From the NCBI GenBank assembly GCA_016647705.1, contig CM028328.1, forward strand, positions 45,620,147 to 45,684,146: DNA of 64,000 bases, given 5' to 3'. The notes beneath the pieces were generated by a model. The model saw only the letters and a program-made list of their open reading frames with translations. It was not told where the DNA came from and searched no databases. How positions within the stretch are numbered: position 1 is the stretch's first letter; each line of letters opens with the position of its first letter. This stretch comes from Eucommia ulmoides (taxonomy: Eukaryota; Streptophyta; Magnoliopsida; Garryales; Eucommiaceae). Position numbers and translations under genes: made by a program. Of this stretch, positions 23,179 to 35,666 are shown in pieces.

Positions 23179-23364
23179 TTGTTGAGAAATGGCAGCCTAA
23201 ACGATTAGAAATTTGAAGAAAATCATATCGTTCTTCTTAAACCCTAAGTTTTTCGAAAATGGGAGAAAATCTGATTTTGGAGGAGGATTTGTGGTGGAAA
23301 TCACAAGTGTTTTTTAAGATAAGGACGATTTAGAGGGTTGGAAACAGTTTGGAGGGATGGGATT

Positions 23365-23660
23365 AGAGAGATTTGGGAGTATTTAGAAGAAGATGAGGCA
23401 TTTTTGTTTTAACGGGTTGGTTTTAATCAAACAGAGGCCTCACCGTTGTGGCGGTGTGAGTACCTTTTTAAAACCAATCTTTCTATTGTTTCACCACCTA
23501 GGCGGTGGAAGTCACTACCTCGGTGGTGAAGTGCTCTTTTTAAAGAAAAACATTATGTTGGTTCACTGCCGCAGCGGTAAGACGTTTATGCTGAAAACTT
23601 GACATCCTGCATTTTCAGTGCCGCAGTGGTGCTTCCAGCCCTACAGCGGTAAGCCTACTA
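23365..23660 (-). promoter_or_regulatory. Candidate internal promoter of the envelope-like gene
   Basis: Read on the minus strand, a series of GC-rich palindromes comes first (about 23579-23441: TACCGCTGCGGCAGTG, CCACCGCCTAGGTGGTG, CACCGCCACAACGGTG). TTCTAAATACTCCC (23365-23378) follows, a weakened TATA-type string, then a CT-rich leader. The palindromes are of the same type as in the Athila-like LTRs. Being palindromic, they could alternatively be leftovers of the interrupted LTR. Confidence 0.45.
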
Positions 23661-24802
23661 TTAGATTTTCATTTTTTCTTCAAGTTTTCAACAAAGGCTC
23701 CACACCATGCATTTTCACTTCGCTTTTTCAATGTTTTTAAATGCGAAACACATCTCCGATTATTGAAACGTGTTCAGAATTGAAATAGAGGCAAAGCAGA
23801 TTGCATACTAAAGTCGGTGCCAATAATAGCACCATTTTCATTAAAGCTGCTTGGAGAGGCTAGGCACTCTTGGATGCCCCTAACCTTAGGAGGTGATCCT
23901 TGGCCATTCTTGAAAAAGAGATTCATCATTCGGAAAAGAGGAAACATTGGCGGATCGATCTTTGGCGACAGTGGATTACTCCACTTTAAGATTTGATCTT
24001 TTTCTATTTATTTTTCTCTTTATAATTTAATGTTTTATTGTAAATGATGATGAATATCTCTTGTATTAATGCTTATATGGTCAAGATCACGATAGATTAG
24101 ATAAATATCAGTTAGGGATCGATGTAGTTGTGTAAATACTAGTTTGATAGAATATACGTTTTCTTAACGGTTGTTTGTGTTTAAATCCGATTGTGTTCAT
24201 CATTTTTTGACGACTTTAATATGCTTCTTAAGTTATTAGGGTTGGATTTGAGAATACGAGGTTTGACACTCGAGAGAGTTAACCCCAGATTCGGACTAGG
24301 GTAAATACATCGTTACGATCTAACGACCCGGGAGAGCGATAGTTAGTGTGCAATCGATGACGTTGGGGCAAGACTCACGTGGCCTAGAGTCGTTAAGACA
24401 TTGAGTGAGATTTCGGCGTTGACATGAAGTCGCATATTCCCCCGTCTTACACTCGGAAGAAGTGGCGAAGGAGTTTACGAACTGAGATTGTCGGATACCA
24501 TAAACTCCGTTATTGTTAACTAAAACGAAATCAAACATGTATTAAGTAAACGAAATCAATCCCTAGGTAATCAACTTAGTTAGGATTAACCCACTAATTG
24601 TAGTTTAGCTTAGTTTAATTTAAAAATATTTCTTTAATTGTCTGGATAATATTAGACTATGCAAATCGCGGTATTCAATTATTTAACCTTTCCCTGTAGG
24701 AACGATATCCGATCTTAAAGATCCACTATATTAAAACTGGACCTCGTGTACTTGAGAGTAGGCAATACGCGAGCGTGTAACAAATGTTAGGCATACATCT
24801 AG

Positions 24803-25250
24803 CTCACTCTAAAGCTAGGGAGCTCAACCCAACAAAAATTAGCTCAGTACAACCGAAGTTGGTAAAGATAGTGCAACACACCAACCAGGCAATTCATCCT
24901 AAACAGCCTAGATCAATTGTAATAGATCATTGCCAAATTTCAGGTCAGAAAAGCACTATTTATTTATTTGACTAAACTCACATGGTCCACATCACATTTT
25001 TATGTGAACTCGATATAAAGGAGGCAAGATAGAGGGTAGAATAATAAAGGTTTCTTTGCTGATACTTACACAACCCACATCACGTTTATAACTTAAAATT
25101 GATTTCGAGGGGAGAGTTCACCCTTGTTGACCCAGACTTCATTGTTTCTTACAACATGATACTTAAGAGCACGTACTCTGCGCATGAATGACGTTTGAGC
25201 ACAAATTTGTTTTACGTTTGGGCACCAACTTGTTTTAATAATAATAAATT

Positions 25251-25296
<46 letters not shown>

Positions 25297-25354
25297 CAAC
25301 ACGCAATTTCGATAGTTCCATATGAACAATGAATTTTTCGTTACAATTCAAAAT
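24803..25354. other. Non-coding part of the Tat-like element
   Basis: No gene is visible. The AGCTCAACCCAAC and CAGGCAATTCATCC style sequence fits a continuation of the untranslated region before the 20288 insertion. An (AT)n run lies at about 25262-25294. Confidence 0.5.
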
Positions 25355-25863
25355 ACAAGTGTTGATCCTAAGATTTTGATGGACAATTAAACGTTGATGT
25401 TTTTAGTGGAACTAACGGTTTGATTAAGTGTTTCAATTTATTAGTTCCAAATGCTGAAGATATGATGCTAAATATGATGAAGGATTAAAAGGTTGAAGAA
25501 TTTGAAGAACTTAATGAAAACAACTCAGGTTAAATTTCAACTATTAATATCTCAATTAGGATCACACACGACACAAAAAGATTTTTAAATCATTTTTATA
25601 AATATGTATGTTTTTAATAGGATCCTAATTAGCTAAATTATTTGCTCTTATGTGTATTTGAAAAAGAAATATTTATAATTGATTAAAATTGAATTTAAGT
25701 ATTTAGTGGAGCTAACCAAGAGAAAAACTTGGTTAAAGGGGCGAACACGTCAATGAGAATGAATTAAAAACGAATTTAGAAAAGGTTCCAGCATCCATAA
25801 GTCGACAAGTAAGTCGATTGGAACAAAGAAAGAAAACTCTCTATATCTCTCAGTTGACAGGTA

Positions 25864-28774
25864 TGTCACGACCCATCTCGAAATCCTGACATCCCGGGTT
25901 GGCATGACGACATCATCGAAAACAACCAACCAACCATCTATTACACGACAATATGCATATATATAAATAAACCATCATCTATATGAAGTTATACATATTT
26001 CTGTTATGGGAACACACTCGTTCCCCAAATATACTAACAGCAAAATATAATATCATGAACCCCTCACAGGTTTGCCTCAGAAAGCTCATCTCAACCCTCT
26101 ACACGACTCCATCATAAGACTCTACCTAACGCTAGTAGGAGACCGACTCCTAGCTGCTTCACCTGCGAGTGTACTGCCTTCTTAGTAAAAATATTTTTAA
26201 TAATAAAACTTATTCTACAACATCTAAATGGATCAAGCGTATGTATATAAATACCACATAGCTCGTAAAATCTCCAGTATATAAGTAGTGAAAATAAAGC
26301 GATATATTCCATCCAAATCCATCTAGTATAAAATCATTCCAATCACCATAATAAATAATAAATCACCCAATATAAGTAAAACACCACATCTCAAACACAC
26401 ACCTTAAACATACATCTCAAACCCACCACTCCACCACAACACACACTGGCTAGCCATAGTGATCGTTTTAACCTCACGATCGGGAGTTTGCAATGATACC
26501 GTACCATCCTTAGGATATGCCTTCCTATGAACACCCATCACTCCGCCGAAGCGGATAATCATTGCGCAGTATAAACGTCTAACATTACTCTACCGAATCA
26601 GATAAATATCACTCCGCCGAAGCAGATAATATCACTCCACCGAAGTGGATAAATACTATGGCATCGTCAAGTTAATAACATCGTTAAATCAATACCATCA
26701 CTCTGCCGAAGCAAATAAATACTATAGCATCGTCAATTCAATAACGTCATCACCAAATCACAAATCAATAACATTGTCTAATCAACATCGTCAAATCTCA
26801 AACATCACCCTCTATTTCCAAAACTGATTTTTAATCCAAAATCATATTTTTCACTTTCTTTAAAAAAAATGTATGATTTCACCAAAACCATTTTTTTTCA
26901 CTCTTTATTTTTAGAAAACTAGATATTTTTTCACTATCTTTTAAAACCACCAAATCCAACGAAAATCATTCTCAACTTTCTTTCGAAAACTATCATAATT
27001 TCACGAAAATCCATTTTTACTCACTCACCCCAAAACCTGATTGATCCATATCGTCTATAAAATCATCTAGTCTCAATAAGGCCATTTTATGCGTATATAT
27101 ATCTATGAAAATAATTTGGCAAGAAGACAGTACACTCACCTCGTGATCCGTTCCCAAAAACTTTTATCGACTATACTCTAACGTTACTCTGGTGCCTGCG
27201 AACCTATTAGGGACAGGGCCTAAATTAATATTTTAGGTAAAAAAATGACCCAATCAAGCAAATCCAGGCCCTATGTTCCGTATTTTCTCCTTCCCCCCAT
27301 TTTATTATGTAAAATTATTATTTGGTAAATTTCCATTTTGTTAAAAGTTACTGGATTCCCAAATTTATTATTCCCGCTACGAAATTTTCGATGCATTAAT
27401 TTTATTTTATAAACTAAAATAAATTCAACGAAAAACGTTACCTATTCCGAATCGTTCACGGGTCGCGAGATGGATTTTGGATTCTATTGAGGTTCTTTCT
27501 ATAATTTTCTTCTTTTTCTCATCTTCTTCTTTCTTTTTCTTTTTCTTTTTTTCCCGTTTCTCCTTCTCTCGCTTCTGTTTGCGTTTTTCGTTCAGCCTAC
27601 CACAACCACCACTAGCCGACCAGCCACCCTGCAGGCAAGGAACACCCAAACATTGATGCCGATAGCCGACCCAAACACGGAGTCACGCACACACCGCCTA
27701 TACACACACCCACATAGTAGCGGCACACACACACCCCCACTGCTCTCTCTCTCTCTCTAACTTTCCAGCGACAACTCCAGCGATCTACACACTAATCACA
27801 CACACACACACACCACCATTCACGTACCCACAACTAAACACATGCATACCCACACACAGCAGGCACACACATTCACTGTTCTCTCTCTCTAAACTTACCG
27901 CCAACGAACATCTAGCGAGACCAACACAACCACCACCGTCCACGCCACACCCACACAACACGATCACCCACACACGCATCAAACTACACACACATGCAGA
28001 TTGCAAATCACACCCAGACACACACACACAAATGTCTGCATAAAACTACAAACAGAAAACACCCCCGCACAGCAGCCGTGGCAACATCGAGCAGAGCACA
28101 CACGCATCGTCACCGTCTAAACAGCCACATACCGCCAGCACTAATGGATACCCACCACCTACCATTACCGTTGGACAAAATCGAAACCCACACGTACCCA
28201 CAGCCATTGCTCTCTCTCTCACTAACTCCCATTCACTGTCGACCACCCTACACCGGTCACAAATGCTCACCACTGACCGACCACACCCAGAGCACACACA
28301 CAACACACACGCTGCACATAACAAGAAACGAAAAACACACATACTCCACCAACCCAACAACTCTGCCTCCTTCTCTCTCTCTCTTCTGTTTCTCTTTTTT
28401 TTTTTTTTTTCTCTTCTTAAATTTTCCCTGGTGATGAGTTGTAAGCATGATTGAGTATATGTATGCATGATATTAGTGGTGTGAATTTCAGCCCCTTAAT
28501 GCCACGTCGATTGGATTTAGTTCCTTCTCCATTCTTCTTAGTTTTTGTATATACATAGATATATATAATAATTTTTTTTCCAAATTACATTATCCTCCCC
28601 TAACTTCCTTTAGGGTATTATTTAAGTCCTATTCAACCTTTAATATTCTTAGAATTATCAATTTACCCCTAACTTTTTAATTTAAAAATTATTTAACACC
28701 GTCTACCTCATTATTTTCTAAATGTTTTAAAATGCAACTAATGATTATGCGTTTGCAGAATTTCGGGTCTTACA
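25864..28774 (-). repeat. 3' LTR (element orientation) of the Tekay-type element
   Basis: It is 2911 bp, a close match to 32806-35666. A part rich in CA dinucleotides and C-rich stretches (about 27600-28340) gives spurious long frames. Three short degenerate repeats with CACTCCGCCGAAGCGGATAA lie at about 26540-26720. Confidence 0.9.
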
Positions 28775-28787
28775 ACCCTTTCCTCCT
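28775..28787 (-). other. Polypurine tract of the Tekay-type element
   Basis: AGGAGGAAAGGGT on the minus strand directly precedes the LTR start TGTAAGACCC and would prime plus-strand synthesis. Confidence 0.8.
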
Positions 28788-28819
28788 AAAGAAATTTCGT
28801 CCCGAAATTTTTTATTACC

Positions 28820-31800
28820 TTAGTTGAACAAGTGCGGGTATTCATTCTTCAACCCGTCCTCTCGCTCCCATGTTTCCTCCTCCACGGTATGACTGTGCCA
28901 TAATATCTTGACTAATGTAACCGCAACACCTGATCTTTACGGCTTAGGATTCGGACTGGCTCCTCAACATAGATCAAATCTGTTTCCCATTCGATCAATA
29001 ACGAAGTCAACACATGAGAAAAGTCTGGTACCTATTTTTGGAACATCGATACATGAAAAATATTGTGTAGTCGAGACAACTCTAGTGGTAACACAAGTCT
29101 ATAAGTTGTAGTGCCAATTCAATCTAAATTTCATATGGTTCGATGTATCTTGGACTCAATTCTCCTTTCTTCCCGAACCTCATTATGCCTTTCTATGGAA
29201 AAATACGCAAAAACGCATAATCCCCCATTTTGAACTCCAACTCCCACCGACGCTTGTCTGCATAATAATTTATTTTTTATTTTTATTTTTATTTTATTTT
29301 TTGGGAGCAACTTTTAATCTTTCTCGAATCACCTTCACTTTGTCTGCTGTCATCTGGGCTATGCCCGACATTAATAATTTACGTTCACCTACCAGCTCAA
29401 CAAACTGGGGTTCTGCATCTCCTACCATACAACACTTCATACGGGGCCATCTCGATTGTCTAACGGTAGCTGTTGTTGTAGACGAATTCCATCAATGACA
29501 AATGATCATCCCAGGTACCAAGAAATTCCAAAATAGCTCCTCTTAACATATCCTCCAACGTCTGGATCGTATGCTCTGATTGACTGTCTGTCTGAGGATG
29601 GAAAACGATGCCATATTTGAGTTTGGTACCTAAAACAGTCTGGAGACTCGGCCAGAACCTCGAAGTAAATATCGAATCTCTATCCGACACTATAGAAATC
29701 GGTGCGCCATGCAACCTAACAATCTCATCGATATACAATTGGGCATACTTTTCAAGAGAATACGTCGTCCTTACGGTAATCCCGAAATGAAATCTTGATA
29801 TGCTCCCATTTTCACTCTGGAATAGGTAGAGGTTGCAGCAACCCACTTAGATGTTGATGCTCAATCTTCACTTGCTAACAAGTAAGACACCTGGCAAACA
29901 ACTCTGCGATTTCTTGCTATATTCCGATCCACCAATAGTGCTCACGTAAATCCCGATACATTTTTGGTACCGCCTGGATGCATCGCGTATGCTGAGCTAT
30001 GCGCTTCTTCCAAAATATTGTTCTTCAAACTAGTGTCGTTAGGCACACACAGTCTATTTCCCATCATCAACACCTCATCGCTCTCCCTGACATGAAAATC
30101 CGCTCTGTGACCACTTCTTACTTCATCTCGAATCTTCTCCAATTGAACGTCTGACTTCGAAGCTTCGATAATACGATCAATCAACGTCGGCCTCAAAGTC
30201 AAAGTCGCAAGCAATGCAGCCGTTTAACCAACCGCTAACTGAACTCACAACGATCTTAAATCGGCATACAGATTAGTATGAACAGCTCTTATGTGCGCAA
30301 TCGAACCTGCCGATTTCTGACTCAACGTATCCGCTATAACATTAGCTTTTTCCCGAATGATAGTGATAGTGAATAGTACAATCATAGTCTTTAATCAACT
30401 CTGTCCAACGTCTCTACCTCAAATTTAATTCCTTCTGTGTAAACAGATATTTCAAACTTTGGTGGTCGGTGTAGATTTTACACGTCTCCCCATACAAGTA
30501 GTGTCTCCAAATCTTTAAGGCCATTATAATCGCTACCAGCTCTAGATCATGCGTCGGGTAGTTTTGCTCATGATTTTAGTTATCGAGATGCGTATGTGAC
30601 TACATGACCATGTTGCATCAAAACATATCCTAGCCCTTGGTAGGATGCATCACTATAAATCACAAAACCACCTCTTCCGTCGGAAGGGATAGTATTGGTG
30701 CCGATATCAATCTATTATTCAACTCCTAGAAACTCTATTCGCATTTATCAGTCCACTCAAATTTGGATTCCTTGTGGTCAACAAGTCAACGGAGCAATTA
30801 TAACAGAAAATCCATGCACAACCCGTTGAGATTAACCCGCCAATCCTAAAAAGTTTTGAATTTCAGTCATATTTTTCGGTCTTTCTCACTGAACAACAGC
30901 TTCAACTTTCCTTGGGTTCACCTGAATACTGTTTCCTAAAATAATATACCCCAAAAATACTACATAATCTAACCAAAATTCGCATTTACTGTACTTCACA
31001 TATAGCCTCTTCTCCTGCCACGTCTGTAACACAATTCGAAGATGTTCTGCATGCTCATCTCTACTTTGGGAATAGATCAATATATCGTCAATGAATACGA
31101 TAATAAATTAATCCAGATAAAGTTAGAAGACCCAATTCATCAAGTCCATGAAAGTAGCAGGAGCATTTGTCAATCCGAAGGGCATAACCAAGAATTCATA
31201 GTATCCATATCTCGTACGAAAAGCCATTTTCGCCACATCACTATCTCTGACTTTCAATTGGTGATACCCTAATCAAAGATCTATTGGGGAAAACACTTTA
31301 GCCTTCTAGAGATGGCTAAACAAGTCATCAATCCTAAGTAACGGATATTTATTACGGACGGTCACCCTATTCAGCTACCGATAGTCGATATGCAATCTCA
31401 ACGTGCCATCCTTCTTCTTCACAAACAAACTGGGGCTATCCCTGGGGAAACGTTAGGTTTGATAAATCTACGATCTAATAAATCTTGCAACTGCACTTTT
31501 AATTCCTTTAGCTCAGTAGTCTCCATATGATAAGGTGGATTTGATATAGGGCAGTCCCTAGAAGCAACTCGATAGTGAATTCCATTTCCCTATCTACTAG
31601 CAACCCTGGTAATTCGTCTGGAAACACACCGGGAAAATCCCTAACCACTGAAATATCTGCCGTCTGAACTTCTTTCTGACTGATGTCAATCGCGTGCACT
31701 AGGTATCCCTGACATCCTTTCTTCAATAATCTCCTGGCTTCTAAGGCTGAAATCACAACAGCAGTGATAATTATGTCTCCTGAGAATACAAATTCCGGCT

Positions 31801-31981
31801 CGCCTGAGATTTGAAAAGTCACTTTCTTCTTAAAACAATCCACTATGGCATGACAGCCGAACAGCAAATCCATATCCAGTATTACATCAAGATCATAAAT
31901 ATTCAAGGGTAGTAGATGTACCAACAATTTTCTACCACCAATACGAAGTGAACTATATTTATACGCACTAAATATTAACAT
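28820..31981 (-). pseudogene. Tekay-type pol: protease C-term, RT, RNase H, integrase, chromodomain
   Basis: In minus-strand order: protease end and RT start at 31981-31508 (VILDMDLLFGCHAIVDCFKK, ISALEARRLLKKGCQ, VVRDFPGVFPDELPGL); late RT at 31080-30886 (HLRIVLQTWQEKRLYVKYSK then CEFWL); RNase H with disrupted frames to about 30230; integrase zinc region at 30214-29942 (RLCVPNDTSLKNNILEEAHS then AYAMHPGGTK); and integrase core at 29846-29460 (GAPISIVSDRDSIFTSRFW, FHPQTDSQSEHTIQTLEDML). Then comes MRFGKKGELSPRYI and a chromodomain, VTLVKILWHSHTVEEETWER, with FN and a stop at 28820. Many stops and frameshifts make it inactive. Chromodomains of this type bind histone marks and steer integration. 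Confidence 0.9.
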
Positions 31982-32789
31982 AGACCCATAGTTCTCGACT
32001 ACTTCCTATACATCATTCTCTATTAATTCACGCTACATTTGCCCATTTCGTATAACTTTTAAATCTGCCTGCCCATCAACCTAAAACGTATTTCCAAAGT
32101 AAATCCTTTCTAGATTAGTCTACATCTTATCTCTTCCGTTTTATTTCAGATTTTTATTTCATACCACCGAATGGTCGTCTCTTTCTGCCCTCTCCACTTT
32201 AATCACGAGCACACCCACACATTTATGATAGAATCCGCGTATCTCAAATAGTAGTGCAGTGTGTTGTGTCATTGCATAAATTGAGTGTTGTCAACCGATT
32301 CAATTCAATGAATAACTTAACACTAGACGAAATAAGTATGCTCTACCATACTGTTGGTTCAACAATAAAAATATTACGTACTACCAACAAGGAATCCCAA
32401 TGTCAAATACTACGAATAAAATTACTTATCAGTTATAATTTAATATTCTCAACCACTAGCACCCCCACAATCGCGATCTACTCATTACCACTACCAACCA
32501 CCACCCAAACCACCAACAAGCAATATCACACTTCGTCGCACCCACTAATTACCAACAAGACAACTAATCATGCACGATGCCAATATATCATCCAATGCAA
32601 TGCAATAACTATTACTCGAATGCCGAACCCACCTATTGACACCCTATCTCATGGTCCACCACTAGCTCGACACCATCTATCGGCACCCTATCTCAAAGTC
32701 CCCTACTGACTAGACGACTGGCACGTCTTCCTATCTCATGATCCTCTATTGATACAACTACTGGCAAGTCTAAAGAACCTATAACCTAG
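31982..32789 (-). other. Leader of the Tekay-type element; gag missing
   Basis: Between the primer site and the protease fragment lies about 800 bp with no capsid core and no zinc knuckle that I can read on the minus strand. A full-length relative would have roughly 1.2-1.5 kb of gag here. Confidence 0.55.
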
Positions 32790-32801
32790 GCTCTAATACC
32801 A
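32790..32801 (-). other. Primer binding site of the Tekay-type element
   Basis: TGGTATTAGAGC on the minus strand differs by one base from TGGTATCAGAGC, the complement of the initiator tRNA-Met 3' end. Confidence 0.85.
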
Positions 32802-32805
32802 AAAT

Positions 32806-35666
32806 TGTCACGACCCATCCCGAAATCCTGACATCCCGGGCTGGCATGACGACATCATCGAAAACAACCAACCAACCATCTATTACACGACAATATGCAT
32901 ATATATAAATAAACCATCATCTATATGAAGCTATACATATTTCTGTTATGGGAACACACTCGTTCCCCAAATATACTAACAGTAAAATATAATAACATAA
33001 ACCCCTCACAGATTTACCTCATAAAGCTCATCTCAACCCTCCACACGACTCCATCATAGGACTCTACCTGGCGCCAGTAGGGGACCAACTCTTAGCTGCT
33101 TCACCTGCGAGTGTACTGCCTTCTTAGTAAAAATATTTTTAATATTAAAACTCATTCTACAACATCTAAATGGATCAAGCGTATGTATATAAATACCACA
33201 TAGCTCGTAAAATCTCCAGTATATAAGCAGTGAAAATAAAGAGAAATAGATAAGTTCCATCACATCTAGTATAAAATCATACCAATCACCATAATAAATA
33301 ATAAATTACCCAATATAAGTAAAACACCACATCTCAAACACACATCTCAAACACACCACTCTACCACAACACACACTGGCTAGCCATAGTAATTGTTTTA
33401 ACCTCACGATCGGGAGTTTGCAACGGTACCGTACCATCCTTAGGATATGCCTTCCTACGAACACCCATCACTCCGCCGAAGCGGATAATCATTGTGTAGT
33501 ATAAATGTCTAACATCACTCTGCCGAAACAAATAAACATCACTCCATCGAAGTGGATAAATACTATGGCATCGTCAAGTCAATAACATCGTCAAATCAAA
33601 ACCATCACTCTACCAAAGCAGATAAATACTATAGCATCGTCAATTCAATAACGTCATCATCAAATCACAAATCAATAACATCGTCAAATCTCAAACATCA
33701 CCCTCTATTTCCAAAACCGATTTTTAATCCAAAATCATATTTTTCACTTTCTTTAAAAAAAATGTCAGATTTCACCAAAACCATTTTTTTTCACTCTTTA
33801 TTTTTAGAAAGCCAGATATTTTTCCACTCTCTTTTAAAACCACCAAATCCAATGAAAATCATTCTCAACTTTCTTTCGAAAACTATCATAATTTCACGAA
33901 AATCCATTTTTACTCACTCACCCCAAAACCTGCTTGATCCATATCGTCTATAAAATCATCTAGTCTCAACAAGGCCATTTTATATATATATATATATATG
34001 AAAATAATTTGGTAAGAAAACAGTACACTTACCTCGTGATCCACTCCCAAAAGCTTTTACTTACTATACTCTAACGTTACTCCGGTGCCTGCGAACCTAT
34101 TAGGGATAGAGCCTAAATTAATATTTAGGTAAAAAAAAAAAAACCCAATCAAGCAAATGCAAGCCCTATGTTCCTTATTTTCCCCTTCCCCACATTTTAT
34201 TATGTAAAATTATTATTTGTTAAATTTCCATTTCGTTAAAAGTTATTGCATTCCCAAATTTATTATTCCCGCTACGAAATTTTCGATGCGTTAATTTAAT
34301 TTTATAAACTAAAATAAATTCAACGAAAAACGTTACCCGTTCCGAATCATTCACGGGTCGCGAGATGGATTTTGGATTCTATTGGGGTTCTTTCTGTAAT
34401 TTTCTTCTTTTCTCTCATCTTCTTTTTTATTTTTCTTCTTTTCCCATTTCTCCTTTTCCCGCTTCTGTTTGCGTTTTTCGTTCAGCCCACCACAGTAACC
34501 ACTGGTCGACCAGCCACCCTGCAAACGAGGAACACCCAAACGCTGACGCCGACAGCCGACCCAAACACGGAGTCACGCACACACCACCTATACATACACC
34601 TACACAGTAGTGGCACACACACACACCCACTGCTCTCTCTCTCTCTAACTTTCCAGCAACAACTCCGACGATCTACACACTAATTACACACATACACACC
34701 ACCGTTCATGTACCCACAACAAAACACATACATATACCCACACACAGCAGGCACACACATTCACTGCTCTTTCTCTCTCTCTAAACTTACCGCCGGCGAA
34801 CATCTAGCGACACCCACACAACCACCGCCATCCACGCCATGCCCACACAACACGATCACCCACACACGCATCAAACTACACACACATGCAGATTGCAAAT
34901 CACACCCAGACACACACATACAAACATCTGCACAAAACTACAAACAGAAAACACCCCCACACAACAGCCGTGGCAACACCGAGCAGAGCACACATGCATT
35001 GTCACCGTTAGAATAGCCACACACCGCCGGCACTAACGGATACTCACCGCCTACCGTTACCATCGGACAAAACTGAAACCCACACGCACCCACAACCGAC
35101 GCTCTCTCTCTCTCACTAACTCCTATTCACCGTCGGCCACCGTACACCGGTCATAAACGCTCACCACTGACCGACCACACCCAAAGCGCACACACAACAC
35201 ACACGTTGTACAAAACAAGAAATAGAAAACACACACACTCCACCGACCCAACAACTTTGCCTCCTTCTCTCCCTCTTCCGTTTCTCTTCTTTCTTTTTTT
35301 TTCTCTTCTTAATTTTTCCCCAGTGATGAGCTGTAAGCATGATTGAGTATATGTATGAATGATATTTGTGGTGTGAATTTCAGCCCCTTAATTCCACGTC
35401 GATTAGATCTAGTTCCTTCTCCTTTCTTCTTAGTTTTTGTATATATAGAGATATATATAATAAATTTTTTTCCTAATTACATTATCCTCCCCTAACTTCC
35501 TTTAGGGTATTATTTAAGCCCTATTCAACCTTTAATATTCTTAGAATTATCAATTTACCCCTAACTTTTTAATTTAAAAATTATTTAACACCGTCTACCC
35601 CATTATTTTCTAAATGTTCTAAAATGCAACTAATGATTATGCGTTTGCAGAATTTTGGGTCTTACA
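32806..35666 (-). repeat. 5' LTR (element orientation) of the Tekay-type element
   Basis: It is 2861 bp and ends (left edge) with TGTCACGACCCATCCCG. It is about 50 bp shorter than its partner because of small indels, for example in the CA-rich part. Confidence 0.9.

Larger units (their letters stand above)
20288..24797 (+). mobile_element. Athila-like element with internal deletion and invaded 3' LTR (copy E)
   Basis: TCTAG flanks it on both sides (20283-20287 and 24798-24802), and the LTR end TAGGCATACA supplies the expected CA. The 5' LTR (from 20288) ends at about 21090, where it joins internal non-coding sequence directly, so the LTR end, primer site and gag are deleted. The internal part (21091-22209) ends in AGTTTGGGGGTATT, a polypurine tract. 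The 3' LTR starts at 22210 but is interrupted at about 22262-23825 by an inverted envelope-like module. Confidence 0.75.
22210..24797 (+). repeat. 3' LTR of copy E, interrupted
   Basis: The first part (22210-22261) matches the 5' LTR start. The second part (about 23826-24797) resumes at CATTAAAGCTGCTTGGAGAG and runs to AGGCATACA. About 450 bp of LTR is replaced by 1.56 kb containing the envelope-like module on the opposite strand. No target duplication was found at the inner junctions. Confidence 0.7.
25864..35666 (-). mobile_element. Tekay/Del-type chromovirus, gag deleted
   Basis: AGGTA flanks it at 25859-25863 and 35667-35671. On the minus strand the order is LTR (35666-32806), iMet-type primer site, a short leader, protease, RT, RNase H, integrase with chromodomain, polypurine tract and LTR (28774-25864). 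The LTR start TGTAAGACCCG and the tract GGGACGAAATTTCTTTAGG followed by AGGAAAGGGT are typical of Tekay/Del elements. The internal region is only 4.03 kb, with gag and the N-terminal part of protease missing. The two LTRs look very similar (three C/T differences in the first 148 bp), so this is a fairly young insertion. Confidence 0.9.

Noticed and set aside
27785..28468. Frames of 80-146 codons on both strands
   Set aside because: They fall in CA-rich, C-rich sequence inside the Tekay-type LTR, and the matching copy at 34365-35036 has different frames, so they are compositional artefacts.
32254..32709. Plus-strand frame of 151 codons
   Set aside because: It lies antisense in the leader of the Tekay-type element, is Thr/Ser/Asn-rich from A/C-rich DNA, and has no recognisable motif.
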